NCBI GenBank assembly: GCA_934045075.1
Contig: OW203722.1
Span: 15,984,986-16,048,985 of the forward strand
Length of the DNA: 64,000 nt
Direction of reading: 5' to 3'
From: Yponomeuta sedellus
Taxonomy: Eukaryota > Arthropoda > Insecta > Lepidoptera > Yponomeutidae
Made by a program: the position numbers and the translations under genes. Shown in pieces: positions 32,036-42,063 of this stretch (the first letter of the stretch is position 1; each line of letters opens with the position of its first letter). Under the pieces are notes generated by a model. That model ran no database searches and had not been told where the DNA came from. It saw nothing but the letters and a program-made list of their open reading frames with translations.

Positions 32036-32635
32036 TTTATGTTAGTTTATGTTTAAATTTTTTTAAAGATTTTGTGATTTTTTTTCAAGGTTTTGTATCT
32101 ACAAGTAATAGTTATTGCATTTATAGTACAATATTAATTTTAAAATTCCCTGCAAGCAATAATAATTTGTACAAGGTTTCTTTTTAAGGTGTATTTTCTG
32201 TTTGTTAATTAGCGTGGCTACTTTTTCAATTCTTATTTTGTTATGAACAGTCGACCGCACATCAACCTTTACATTCTTGCACTCTCATCACTTACGTTAA
32301 GGAGGAGACGACTCTTTCGACACAAAAGGACAAGAATTTACGTTAAGGACGACTTTGCAAAAGAAATGTTAAGGTTGACCTGCTGTCGACTGACTGTATA
32401 AAAAAATTTACAGAAATTTAAATAAAAGTTTTTATCCTGATACAATATGCTCTTTCAATTATTTAAATGCCTACGTAGTGTGATTGTTTGATGTTCTGTA
32501 ATTTCAATCAAATGCCTGAAAATACAAGGAAAGAAAAAAAGAGGAAAGCTTGACAAATTCAGTCTAGTGTTATGCCGTTAATATAAATATTCGTTAAACC
32601 AGTAGTCACTGGGATTAAACATGTTAAAGTGAAGG
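32036..32635. other. Unassigned AT-rich stretch
   Basis: No ORF, promoter or repeat recognised. A 'cgttaaggagga / cgttaaggacga' pair occurs at 32290-32350. Confidence 0.35.
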
Positions 32636-32832
32636 AAAACATCGTAAGGAAACCCGCGGCTTGGTATTTTTGACTTGTCTTTCCTCTGTTGTAGACCGAC
32701 TAAGCTGTCTGGATAGTATAGGTACTCGGTAAGCCTGCTCCGTCTAAAGAACTATGTCCTAGGCACTGCAGCGTCCGAGTGGTGCCTTCGCCCATCTAGT
32801 GTAAGCGAAGGTGCCACTGGACGCTGTACATC
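32636..32832 (+). repeat. SINE body/tail fragment (family of 35395)
   Basis: 'ggaaaacatcgtaaggaaaccc' then 'gaccgactaagctgtctgga...gcgtccgagtggtgcc' match the full copy at 35395 and the fragment at 50113. The head is missing. Confidence 0.7.
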
Positions 32833-33255
32833 ATTACGGCGATGAAAAGGCCACAGTTAAGCCAGTAGGCAGACATACAATCTGATTAGATTCCTTGTAT
32901 ATTGTGAAGTTGTCATAAGAGGCTTTTATGGAGCCACCATAAATCCAACAAACACGGTTATATACAACATACAACAATAAACTGCATATGAGGAATGTTT
33001 TAAGGAGTCTTGTTTTTGTCCTTTGTGATAACACAGGAAAAAGTGGTACTAATCCAAATGTTCTTCTGATTGTCAGTGAAAACCTGGTATTGGCTTTAAT
33101 TAAATCTAATTCATCTTATTTTTTTGTAAAAATACCTCTTGTATAGCTGTTGGTTTTCCAATAAACAATAAAATAAATAAATAAATCCGTCCAATTTATT
33201 TAGTTATTATCTTGATTTTATAGGTAGGTACTTCTTAGTCCACTGCTGGACATAG

Positions 33256-33394
33256 CCCCCCTTATTCATAATAGTCCGCTAGCTTAAAACAGCTGCTAAA
33301 GAGTGTTCTCTTTCATTCTGACTTAGGTCAATAGAAGAGGACAGAGTGAGAATATGCATTGCTTAAAGTTAACAGACTATTATGAATAAGGGGG
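33256..33394. repeat. Small hairpin MITE
   Basis: Arms ccccccttattcataatagtc and gactattatgaataaggggg enclose about 95 bp with no coding capacity. It interrupts a 'ctgctggacatagcc' tail. Confidence 0.75.
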
Positions 33395-33504
33395 AGCAGG
33401 TATAGGTAGGTACTTACATGTTATAAATAGGTTAAGTTATCGAGCCTCGCAGTATTTCTTCAAAGAGACAACTGTACCTACAGTTTTCAGATTTTTTCGC
33501 GTAT

Positions 33505-33753
33505 TTAATAATAACAATAATAAAATATTCATGGACATATTACACAGATCTCGTTAGCCCTATACTAAGTACAACTAAATGACTTGCGTTATAGGTGCTA
33601 ACTCGACGATAGATTTAATACAATACATACATAGATAACATCCAAGACACGAGACAAACTAGAAAAGGTTTCCTAGTTTGACCCGGCCGGGGATCGAACG
33701 CGAGACGTTCCGTTTTACAGTCAGCGTGCTAAACCGCTGCGCCACCGAGGCCG
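33505..33753 (-). mobile_element. Family-B tRNA-derived SINE
   Basis: Minus-oriented head (taaaccgctgcgccaccgagg) at the right end, body 'gctaactcgacgatag', and tail at the left end. Close in sequence to the copy at 25956. Confidence 0.9.
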
Positions 33754-33794
33754 ACGATTTGTAGTAGGTACCTACCTATAAGAATATATTAGTT

Positions 33795-34146
33795 ACCAAA
33801 ACGCCGCAGAGCTCTTGACCTAGTCGAACCGAGAGATGGGAATCAATCACTTGAGTTAAACAAACGCGGTCAGGTGCTGGATGGATGGGTGACCGTCCCG
33901 CGACTGCCGCTAGTGGCATTTTTCTGAGGGCTTCCATGCGAGGCACGATAAGACTTTGGTGCCGGCTGTCATGCAATGGCAGTCGTTAAGCCATATCAAA
34001 AGCGTTATGGGCTTGATAACTTCTGACAGTAAGGCCCGCCACTGTCTTACAATCCTCCACCAGCCCGGACTTGGCCCCCGTGGTGGAGTATGCCTAACCT
34101 TCCTGCGCTGCGGAGACCCGTGCCCCAGCGGTGGGGACATACAATA
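33795..34146 (+). mobile_element. 5S rRNA-derived SINE, second copy
   Basis: Matches 8359: 'tggatgggtgaccgtcccgcgactgccgctagtggcatttttc', '...cttctgacagtaaggcccgccac...', '..cagcccggacttgg'. The 5S-like box C (ATGGGTGACC) is better kept than in the first copy. The tail 'ccagcggtggggacatac' is shared with the minus fragments at 45040 and 62780. Confidence 0.8.
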
Positions 34147-34639
34147 GTTGATATCGAGTTGCCAAATGTATAGTTCTAGGTCAACGGGAAGAACCGTTTC
34201 AGACTAGATACCTCCATACGTTTCTGAGAAAAGCGGCCTTGACAGACAAAAGGACGGACAACAAAGTGATCCTAGGTATAAGTTATAAGGCATCTGCTTT
34301 TCCTTCTAATGTACCGACCTACGATATCCTAAAAAGATCTTACAAAATATAACTAATATAACCAACTAAATGGTTTTGAGGAAAGCGTCGACTCGTCCTT
34401 AGACATCTCGCTCCAAAAACCGCGCCACTGCTATTGCATTAGGTGGTGGATGGGTGAACTCAATGGCTGAGCATCAACTACTCATTAGAGGCGCTGTTGG
34501 TTAATTTTTTACTCACAATTTTTTTCACTAAACCTGAGAACATGATTTTTGCGACATTGCGAAGTAGGTAGTAGCATAGTAGTAACATACAAGTAGGTAG
34601 GTACCTAGTAACATTATTAGAGTCACTGATTTTAAAGTG

Positions 34640-34945
34640 ATTTATATTATTAGCTAACTGTGAAGCAAAAAATCGTGAGGAAACCTGAGTGTCTGAGGTG
34701 TTCACATACCTCAGTGTTTGGAATTGCTAATCCGCGCTGGGCACGCGTAGTAATTTTTATTTATTTTATTTTATTTATAGCATTACACAACAGATAAGTA
34801 ACATAACATGTAAAAATATCATGACGAAAGCTTATAATCTAGTTACATTTCCTTTAACGTGTGATGACAGCATGTTAATTAAGCACATAGGTACTCTCTC
34901 TTTCTGAGAAAAGGCTTGCCCCTACAGTGGGGCGTACTAGGCTAC
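34640..34945 (+). repeat. Moth SINE split by a short insertion
   Basis: The body 'gtgaggaaacctgagtgtctgaggtg...tccgcgctgggcacgcgt' at 34670-34750 and the tail 'ctctctctttctgagaaaaggcttg..ctacagtgggg' at 34893-34940 are normally adjacent. About 130 bp of AT-rich DNA separates them here. Confidence 0.6.
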
Positions 34946-35394
34946 AAAAAATAATGTTTTAAATAAATAAATTTTTAATTTCTAATTAAAAACACTTTTT
35001 AGTCTCCGCTACTTTAAAATAATAAAACAAAAAAATAGTAATTTGTCAGAGGCGTCTTGTCCCTTTCCTTGAATACCAATGCTTGAATGGAGTGCAAGAT
35101 GCTTGCACTAAGAGATTTTAGCGTAAAGTGAGTGCTTAGGGAGCATTGTAATATAAATTCATTGTTCCAACACGACGGTCATCCGCACAATTATTCGTGA
35201 CCTTAACATTTGAAACAATCGTCGGATGTACCGTGCTAACCTATTGAAATAAACTTGTTTCGGTACAAAATAGCGGCTAAAAGCTCTCCGTTATTCAACG
35301 ATCTAATTCAATTGAACGTTTTATTTTCGCCTTGTCAATAAATTTGGTTCCGATTGGTTACGATTGTAGGACGATATAGTCCTACAATCGTCCA
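34946..35394. other. Unassigned stretch
   Basis: Nothing recognised apart from a short inverted pair 'cgattgtaggacgatata/gtcctacaatcg' at 35362-35392. Confidence 0.35.
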
Positions 35395-35760
35395 TAGGAT
35401 AGACGCCCAATGGGTGGAACTGGACAATTGGCTCGGAAGCGAGAGACCTAGGTTCGATCCCCAGTGCGGGCATAATTAACGACTGTTTATTTTCAATGTT
35501 ACGTACATTAGCGAAATTGTAGTAGCAATACCACACGCTAACAGTGAAGGAAAACATCTTGAGGAAACCTGAGATTTGGTTGGCTTCGCACGTATTCACT
35601 AGTCTTAACTGTGGGCTAGGCCGACTAAGCTGTCAGGATGGTGTAAGTGTTGGGTAAGCCTACACCGTCTAAAAAAACTAAAGTCCCAGGCATTGCCGAG
35701 TCCGAGTGGCCTCTTAACCTATCTAGTGTGCGTGAGGGTGCCACTGCACGCTGCAAAATC
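35395..35760 (+). mobile_element. tRNA-derived SINE, near full length
   Basis: Head at 35405-35475 (gcccaatgggtggaac...ggctcggaagcgagagac, box B GGTTCGATCCC). Body 'gaaggaaaacatcttgaggaaacc' and tail 'ggccgactaagctgtcagg...gtgccactgcacgctgc'. It explains the headless fragments at 32636 and 50113. Confidence 0.75.
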
Positions 35761-36281
35761 ATCATATTACGTAAAAGCCAATTTTTATCATTTCAATTTA
35801 TTTGCAAGAAAAATAATTACATTACAGTTATAACTATTGCGTAATGAATTGCCTTAAACAGTATACATTATTTACATTATACATATTACATTAAAAAATA
35901 ACAAAGAATTAGAACGTTAAAATTATATACAATTATGTACAATTTACTTTACATTTAATTTGAAATTAAAATTAATACAAAAACAAAATTTATACTACAA
36001 TCCATTCATATGTCAATAAATTAATTCCAATAAAACGATAATTATCACACAAAATTCAATGTTGTCACAAAAGTATCAATAAAATGTCAATCCAATTAGA
36101 GTAATCTCACTGTTTCATTTTCCTCACAAATCGCCAGACATTCCTTCTTATGTTGACTCTCATTACTGCTAAAGATATTGGCGTGGGGAGCCGCCGCATG
36201 CAACTGGTTCAACCGGGCAAGGGTGCGGTTCAGCGGGGACCAGCGGCGAGCGCTAGTACGAACTCGCTCCTATCATCATAC

Positions 36282-36602
36282 TGTTAAATTAGCTTTAGGT
36301 ACACTATATGCTGCAACTACAAACTAGGCAGTATGTCGTGGTTGCCTTTGCATGGCTTTTCTAAAAAAGAAAAGTTGGATAAGTCAATCATTTTGTCTCT
36401 GCCCTTTCTTCTTCCTCTTCCTGTCATGGCTGTCACTTGCCGTCACCTGTGTATTTTATAGTAAGCTTTATCTAATTTAATCTTAGTGATCTGACGTTGT
36501 TTTTTATGTTTAATATACTGAGATATATTAACCGTTGTGCGAGATCTCATTTATAACCAAAATACCACCCTCTGTACGCTTCGACCACTGGACCTTCAAA
36601 CA
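36282..36602 (+). repeat. Left LTR of the copia element
   Basis: 321 bp, starts TG and ends CA, and matches 40791-41111 base for base as far as read. Confidence 0.95.
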
Positions 36603-36687
36603 GGTTATAGTGCCCAGATTCGAGGGTTGGTTTTCGACAAGTATTGGTTTTGGCACACTTCGGATTCAGATCAAGGATTGATCAGCA

Positions 36688-36987
36688 ATGACTGGTGAGA
36701 CTAATGGAAACGGGCAGCTTGGGCCTCCTGCTACGTTTCATTTGGAAAAACTAGACGGCGTGAGAAACTACCATGTATGGAAATTCCAGGCTCGCATGGC
36801 TTTGATTTTAGAAAACCTATGGGAGTGCATTGAGGGGACATCGAGCACTGTCGACAAGGCTAAAGACCAGAAGGCGTTGGCAAGGATTTGCTTAGCAGTG
36901 AAACCATGTTGTTTTCAGCATGTACGTTTGGCTCAAACGGCTAAAGAAGCTTGGACAAAACTAAGAGTACGACGTCTTGGTATCTAG
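36688..36987 (+). pseudogene. copia gag, N-terminal remnant
   Basis: 99 codons starting MTGETNGNG, with the copia gag phrases FHLEKLDGVRNYHVWKFQARMAL and TAKEAWTKLR (both typical of the UBN2/gag N-terminus). After TKLR the frame runs into a stop. The middle of gag that should follow, roughly 60-80 codons by comparison with family layout, is absent, and the downstream part (ARLLQEEYRR) continues in another frame. Confidence 0.88.
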
Positions 36988-38626
36988 TTTGGAAGCTGCA
37001 AATTTTTCTGATAATTTATGCAGTGAGACTGTTAGAGCTAGACTTCTTCAAGAGGAATATCGTAGAAACACGAAGTCAAACGGCAACCTGGTTTCATCAT
37101 ATGAAGTCGCTTTTGTTGGCCGGAGTAGAAAGGTTATATGCCACTATTGCAGAAGACCAGGCCACATCAAAGCAAAGTGCTTTAAGTTGAGACGCGACAA
37201 GAAATTGCAGAAGCCACAGGACAAGATAGAAGAAGCTTTGTTTGTGTCTGCATTTTCAGCATGTGCCTCAGAAGATTGGATCATAGACTCAGGTTGTACT
37301 TCCCACATGTGTAATGATAAAGGCTTATTTATTTCCCTGGACAGTAACTTTTCAAGTAATATTTGCATTGCAAATGGGGACAACTTGTTGTGTAAAGGTA
37401 TTGGTACTGTTAAAATTAATATTAAGAATAGTAATATTAAAAAAATTGAAAATGTTATGTTTGTACCTGAGTTGTTCACCAATTTACTGTCAGTTAGTCA
37501 GTTAGTAAGGAAGGATTATAAAGTTACTTTTCAGGAAGAATTTTGCAATATTAATAATAATAAAAATAAAGTCATAGCCAGAGCATCTAGGATAAAAGGA
37601 GTATATAGGTTAGATTGTGTCACAAGTTCTGTCCAACAGAAAAACACTAGCAACTGCGGCCAGGCAATTGTGGAGGAGCAGCAAGGAGCTCATGCTGCTA
37701 GTTCTACAGCTATATGGCACAGGAGATTGGGACATCTGAGTAGTGCAGGTATGTGCAAGTTGTTAAATATGTCTGAGGGTTTAAAAATTAGTAAAACTAA
37801 TAAATTAGCAGATTGTGAGGCTTGCATTCAGGGGAAGCAAACAGTAAAATGTTTTCCCAAGGGCGAAGCCCAGCGTGCTCAGAAACCTCTTGAACTGATA
37901 CATTCTGACGTTTGTGGTCCCATGCCAGAGCCTAGTTGGGGTGGAGCTAGATATTTAGTGACATTTACGGACGATTTTACTCGAAAATCTTTTGGTTATC
38001 TCATCCAGAATAAAAGTGAGGTTATGCATATGTTTATCAAGTTTAAGGATCTAGTTGAAAAGCAGTTGTGTTTATCAGTGAAATGTTTAAGGTCTGATGG
38101 AGGGGGTGAATATTGCAGTGCTCAATTCACCAATTATTTGTCTAGTCAAGGTATAATCCATCAGGTAACTATGCCCTACAGTCCACAACAAAATGGTGTT
38201 GCTGAACGGTTGAATAGGACTCTAATAGAAAAAGCAAGGTGTATGCTTATTGATGCTAAGCTGGGCAGGCGCTATTGGGGTGAGGCCGTTATGACGGCGA
38301 TATATTTAAAGAACAGGTCCCCTTCAGCTGCAGTGCCTGACATCACTCCGGAGGAATTATGGACTGGTCACAAAGTGGACCTTAGTCATTTGAGAGTCTT
38401 TGGGTGCCGAGCTTTTGCTCTTGTGCCAGATAGTCACCGTCGCAAGCTAGATGCAAAGTCTAAGGAGTACATTTTTGTGGGATACTGCGAAAATTCAAAA
38501 GGTTATAGATTAATAGATCCTAGTAATCCTAAAAGGGTTTTGAATTCAAGAAATGTGCATTTTATTGAATCTGACAGTGATATAAATAATCTTGATAAAA
38601 TCTGTGATAGCAATGAAAATAAATGA
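36977..38626 (+). CDS. copia gag C-terminus, protease and integrase
   Basis: 549 codons open. Zinc knuckle CHYCRRPGHIKAKC; protease active site DSGCTSHM; integrase zinc-binding part (HRRLGHLSSAGM..., CEACIQGKQ); integrase core with the first Asp in SDVCGPM, the second in SDGGGEY, and Glu in QQNGVAERLNRTL; a copia-type C-terminal part with VFGCRAFALVP. The start shown follows the gag deletion and is not a natural initiation site. It ends at a stop inside the linker to RT, where the next ORF is in a different frame. Confidence 0.93.
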   Translation: MVSSLEAANFSDNLCSETVRARLLQEEYRRNTKSNGNLVSSYEVAFVGRSRKVICHYCRRPGHIKAKCFKLRRDKKLQKPQDKIEEALFVSAFSACASEDWIIDSGCTSHMCNDKGLFISLDSNFSSNICIANGDNLLCKGIGTVKINIKNSNIKKIENVMFVPELFTNLLSVSQLVRKDYKVTFQEEFCNINNNKNKVIARASRIKGVYRLDCVTSSVQQKNTSNCGQAIVEEQQGAHAASSTAIWHRRLGHLSSAGMCKLLNMSEGLKISKTNKLADCEACIQGKQTVKCFPKGEAQRAQKPLELIHSDVCGPMPEPSWGGARYLVTFTDDFTRKSFGYLIQNKSEVMHMFIKFKDLVEKQLCLSVKCLRSDGGGEYCSAQFTNYLSSQGIIHQVTMPYSPQQNGVAERLNRTLIEKARCMLIDAKLGRRYWGEAVMTAIYLKNRSPSAAVPDITPEELWTGHKVDLSHLRVFGCRAFALVPDSHRRKLDAKSKEYIFVGYCENSKGYRLIDPSNPKRVLNSRNVHFIESDSDINNLDKICDSNENK

Positions 38627-40649
38627 TAATTTGAATTATAATGAATTAATTTTGAATAATTTGAACAATGTTTCTTATAATTATTCTAATGAATTGAATA
38701 ATAATTGTGAATATTTTTCTGCAATTCCAGTGATGGAGCCCTCTTCTGGAACTAAGGCCCCCAGAGAGAGAGAGTCTCCTCCTGTGTGTGAGCAGCCACC
38801 TGTGTGTGAGCAGCCACCTGTGTGTGAGCAGCCACCTGTGTGTGAGCAGCCAGCACAAGCGTTGTGTGACAGTCCACATAGTGAGACATCATGCGACACT
38901 ATTGGTAACACAAGTTTGCATTTTGAGAGTCCAATCGAATTTATGTCATGTAGTGACTCTGAGGACACGGAGGTTGACATCACGACGACGGCGGCGGAGC
39001 CACGGAGCTCGCAGCGTCCCGTGAGATCTACAAGAGGTACTGTACCCAAAAAGTTTGATGATTATGATCTGTCACTTTTTTCTCAAGCTTACCTTTTTTA
39101 TGAACCTCAATCCTATGAAGATGCATTGGCTAGTAATAATAAGCTAGAATGGGAAGGTGCTATGAACACAGAGTATGAATCTCTTATTAAGAACAGTGTA
39201 TGGACATTGGTGGACAGGCCAGTTGATAGGAATATCATTAAATGTAAGTGGGTGTATAAAGTCAAACAAGACACTTCAGGGAGCTTTGATAAATTTAAGG
39301 CTCGTTTAGTAGCTCGAGGATTTAGTCAGGAACCTGGGGTGGATTATGACAAAACTTTTGCCCCTGTTGTACGGCATTCCACAATGCGTGTTCTTTTCAA
39401 CCTAGCTAATGAATTAAATATGGATATTAATCATGTAGATATTACAACAGCTTTCCTAAATGGTACTTTAGAAGAAGAGATATATATGGAGCAGCCTCCT
39501 GGTTTTATTGTTGACAAAAACAAAGTTTGCTTATTGAGAAAAAGTATTTATGGCTTAAAACAAGCGAGTAGAGTTTGGAACATGACAGTTAATGATTTAC
39601 TAGTCAAGTATGGTTACTCTCAAACAAAATGTGAACCCTGTGTATATGTTAAGAGAGGTAATAATAATAACTTAACAATCTTAGCGGTCTATGTGGATGA
39701 CTTTTTTATTTTCACGAACAATTTGAAAGAAAAAGAAAGTTTAATTGATCTATTGTCTAAAAACTATTGTGTTAAAAATTTAGGAGAAATTGTGAACTGC
39801 TTAGGAATGAATGTTCAAAGAGATAGGTCAAAGGGTGTTTTAATTTTGAAACAGACTGAGTATATTAAAAAGTTATTGACTAGATTTGGTATGTTAGACT
39901 CTAAAGAAGTATCTACACCTATGGTTGTAAATGAAAAATTTAACAATGAAAATAGTAATGACACTTGTTTGACAGAATTTAATTATAGAGAATTAATTGG
40001 CTCATTAATGTACTTATGTGTGTGTACACGACCTGACATTGCTTATAGTTGTAGTTTGCTGAGTCAGTTTAATAATAATTTTAATAAATGTCATTGGTTA
40101 GCTGCCAAAAGGGTACTTCGCTATTTGAAGAAAACAATGCATTATGGCTTGGTTTTTAAAAAGTCTGAGAATAATAAATTTTGTTTAGAGGCTTTTGCAG
40201 ACGCAGACTGGGCGAATGACCCTATTGACAGGAAATCTTTTAGTGGTTTTGTGTTGAGACTAGGCAGCAATACTATTAACTGGGAATGTAGAAAACAACG
40301 CTGCGTCGCTTTATCCAGCACTGAGGCGGAATATCTGGCTATCAGTGACTGTTGTAAAGACATCCTGTTTATGTGTAATTTTTGGAAGGAATTGACAGGA
40401 CGCCGGCTTCAATGTAAATTAAGAAATGATAATACAAGTGCTATTAGGCTTTTAGATTCTAAAGAGTGTCATAAGAGGACAAAGCACATAGATATTAGGT
40501 ATCATTTTGTGAAAGATTTGATAAGTAAAGGTCTAATTGCTGTGACTTACTTGCAGACTGATTGTATGATGGCTGATATCTTAACCAAGGCTTTGTCTTC
40601 AACAAAACATCATGATTTCATGAAGAGCTTGAATGTGATACCTATGTAA
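38592..40649 (+). CDS. copia reverse transcriptase and RNase H
   Basis: 685 codons open. After a low-complexity linker come the RT phrases KCKWVYKVK, FKARLVARGFSQ, DYDKTFAPVV, DITTAFLNG, SIYGLKQASRVW and the catalytic YVDDFFIF; then RNase H with DADWANDPIDRKS and ALSSTEAEYLAIS and the terminal KHIDIRYHFVKD. It overlaps the integrase frame by 35 nt in another frame, so the polyprotein is broken here. Natural initiation at 38592 is unlikely. Confidence 0.93.
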   Translation: MIKSVIAMKINDNLNYNELILNNLNNVSYNYSNELNNNCEYFSAIPVMEPSSGTKAPRERESPPVCEQPPVCEQPPVCEQPPVCEQPAQALCDSPHSETSCDTIGNTSLHFESPIEFMSCSDSEDTEVDITTTAAEPRSSQRPVRSTRGTVPKKFDDYDLSLFSQAYLFYEPQSYEDALASNNKLEWEGAMNTEYESLIKNSVWTLVDRPVDRNIIKCKWVYKVKQDTSGSFDKFKARLVARGFSQEPGVDYDKTFAPVVRHSTMRVLFNLANELNMDINHVDITTAFLNGTLEEEIYMEQPPGFIVDKNKVCLLRKSIYGLKQASRVWNMTVNDLLVKYGYSQTKCEPCVYVKRGNNNNLTILAVYVDDFFIFTNNLKEKESLIDLLSKNYCVKNLGEIVNCLGMNVQRDRSKGVLILKQTEYIKKLLTRFGMLDSKEVSTPMVVNEKFNNENSNDTCLTEFNYRELIGSLMYLCVCTRPDIAYSCSLLSQFNNNFNKCHWLAAKRVLRYLKKTMHYGLVFKKSENNKFCLEAFADADWANDPIDRKSFSGFVLRLGSNTINWECRKQRCVALSSTEAEYLAISDCCKDILFMCNFWKELTGRRLQCKLRNDNTSAIRLLDSKECHKRTKHIDIRYHFVKDLISKGLIAVTYLQTDCMMADILTKALSSTKHHDFMKSLNVIPM
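38778..38849 (+). repeat. 18-bp tandem repeat in the copia linker
   Basis: Four in-frame copies encoding PPVCEQ, between integrase and RT. Confidence 0.95.
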
Positions 40650-40790
40650 GTGGTGCGGAGCTTGAAGTCTAGTTAGAAGTTTGTAAAATGGTTTTACATT
40701 TTTTCTTAACTTAGTGTATAATGCTCTTGTACTGTAATATAGAGTCATGGGTATATGTTTGATGCTGGTAGTATATAGTGTAAGGGGAAG

Positions 40791-41111
40791 TGTTAAATTA
40801 GCTTTAGGTACACTATATGCTGCAACTACAAACTAGGCAGTATGTCGTGGTTGCCTTTGCATGGCTTTTCTAAAAAAGAAAAGTTGGATAAGTCAATCAT
40901 TTTGTCTCTGCCCTTTCTTCTTCCTCTTCCTGTCATGGCTGTCACTTGCCGTCACCTGTGTATTTTATAGTAAGCTTTATCTAATTTAATCTTAGTGATC
41001 TGACGTTGTTTTTTATGTTTAATATACTGAGATATATTAACCGTTGTGCGAGATCTCATTTATAACCAAAATACCACCCTCTGTACGCTTCGACCACTGG
41101 ACCTTCAAACA
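40791..41111 (+). repeat. Right LTR of the copia element
   Basis: Identical by eye to 36282-36602; followed by the CATAC duplication. Confidence 0.95.
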
Positions 41112-41289
41112 CATACCTAGGTACATATGAAAACGTAGGTACCTACCTGCATTAAATTAGATTAGAAGATTTTTTATTGCAGAATAAGCATAAGTATTTG
41201 TACAAAGGAGAGCTTAACACTAATGAGCATTTTCCAAATTGTGCATGGTTCCCTAAAAAGTGATGGTCTATTCCACCTCGGACTGCCTC

Positions 41290-41365
41290 GTTGGCCTAGT
41301 GACTGCCTCATAGGTCTAACGGTACACGCTTGATTTCTAAACCAGAGGTCGAATTTAATAAAATT
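41290..41365 (+). repeat. Degenerate tRNA-like SINE head
   Basis: 'ctcgttggcctagtgac..' and 'ataggtctaacggtacacgcttg' resemble duplicated box A regions, followed by 'accagaggtcgaa' instead of a full box B. Weak. Confidence 0.35.
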
Positions 41366-41973
41366 ATAGAAAACTACATACTAATTTCGAAATCAGCGAT
41401 GGTTTTGGCTAAGTAATCTGTTGGGCATAACTAGATAGATGACAATATTATTGACATTTCAAAATTAAGCACATCAAAAATAAGCACAATATACAGCATT
41501 TAAAATGATTGAAAACAACACCAATACCTACGTTAAAATACACAGTCGTTAAAACAACACATGAATATTAAAAATTTAAATCCTTACAATAAAACACCTG
41601 AGCATTGTGGGCGTGGCAAATGTAAAAGGTTCTGAGGTAGCTTGCCTTCAGTTTTTGCTACATTTCGTATTTCTGTGGCACTAATTAGGTAATTAAACAC
41701 CCTCTTCCAACTACTTACCGAGGTGCAGTAACACGTACCTAACAACCTGTAACGATCTAAGGAAATAAACTAAAAGTACAACACGACAGTTAGGTATGTA
41801 CCAGCACCGAAGTTCCGAGAGTTCTAATGACATCAAGCCGTTTCGTCCAAGAGCTCTAACTACATAATGCTATGTCAGGGACGCTTCAAGTTTGTCTTTC
41901 TGGCCCCATTGTTGCCCTGGTTCCTGCCATTGTCCCCTAACACGGCGCGAAGACCAGGTCCGATTAGGACCAA

Positions 41974-42010
41974 TATAAAACTGTTAGTGCAATATAGCAC
42001 CTACTCATTA
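41974..42010 (+). promoter_or_regulatory. TATA/initiator core promoter of the secreted-protein gene
   Basis: TATAAAA at 41974-41980 and an insect initiator-like TCATTA at 42005-42010 are spaced so that the initiator A (42007) lies 33 nt from the first T of TATA, the classical distance. The start codon is 57 nt further on. Confidence 0.75.
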
Positions 42011-42063
42011 ACCGATCGAACTCTTTCATACAAACATCTGCTGTAGAATCCAGTAGTGATGAA

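Larger units (their letters stand above)
36282..41111 (+). mobile_element. Ty1/copia LTR retrotransposon, recent insertion with broken coding region
   Basis: Two 321-bp LTRs (TGTT...AACA) show no difference by eye and are flanked by a perfect 5-bp CATAC (36277-36281 and 41112-41116). The primer-binding site GGTTATAGTGCCCAGA starts at 36603, directly after the LTR, and resembles the half-tRNA-iMet site used by copia. A purine tract (aaggggaag) precedes the right LTR. Inside are a gag remnant, protease-integrase, and RT-RNase H reading frames in three different frames. Identical LTRs imply a very young insertion, but this copy cannot make a complete polyprotein. Confidence 0.95.
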
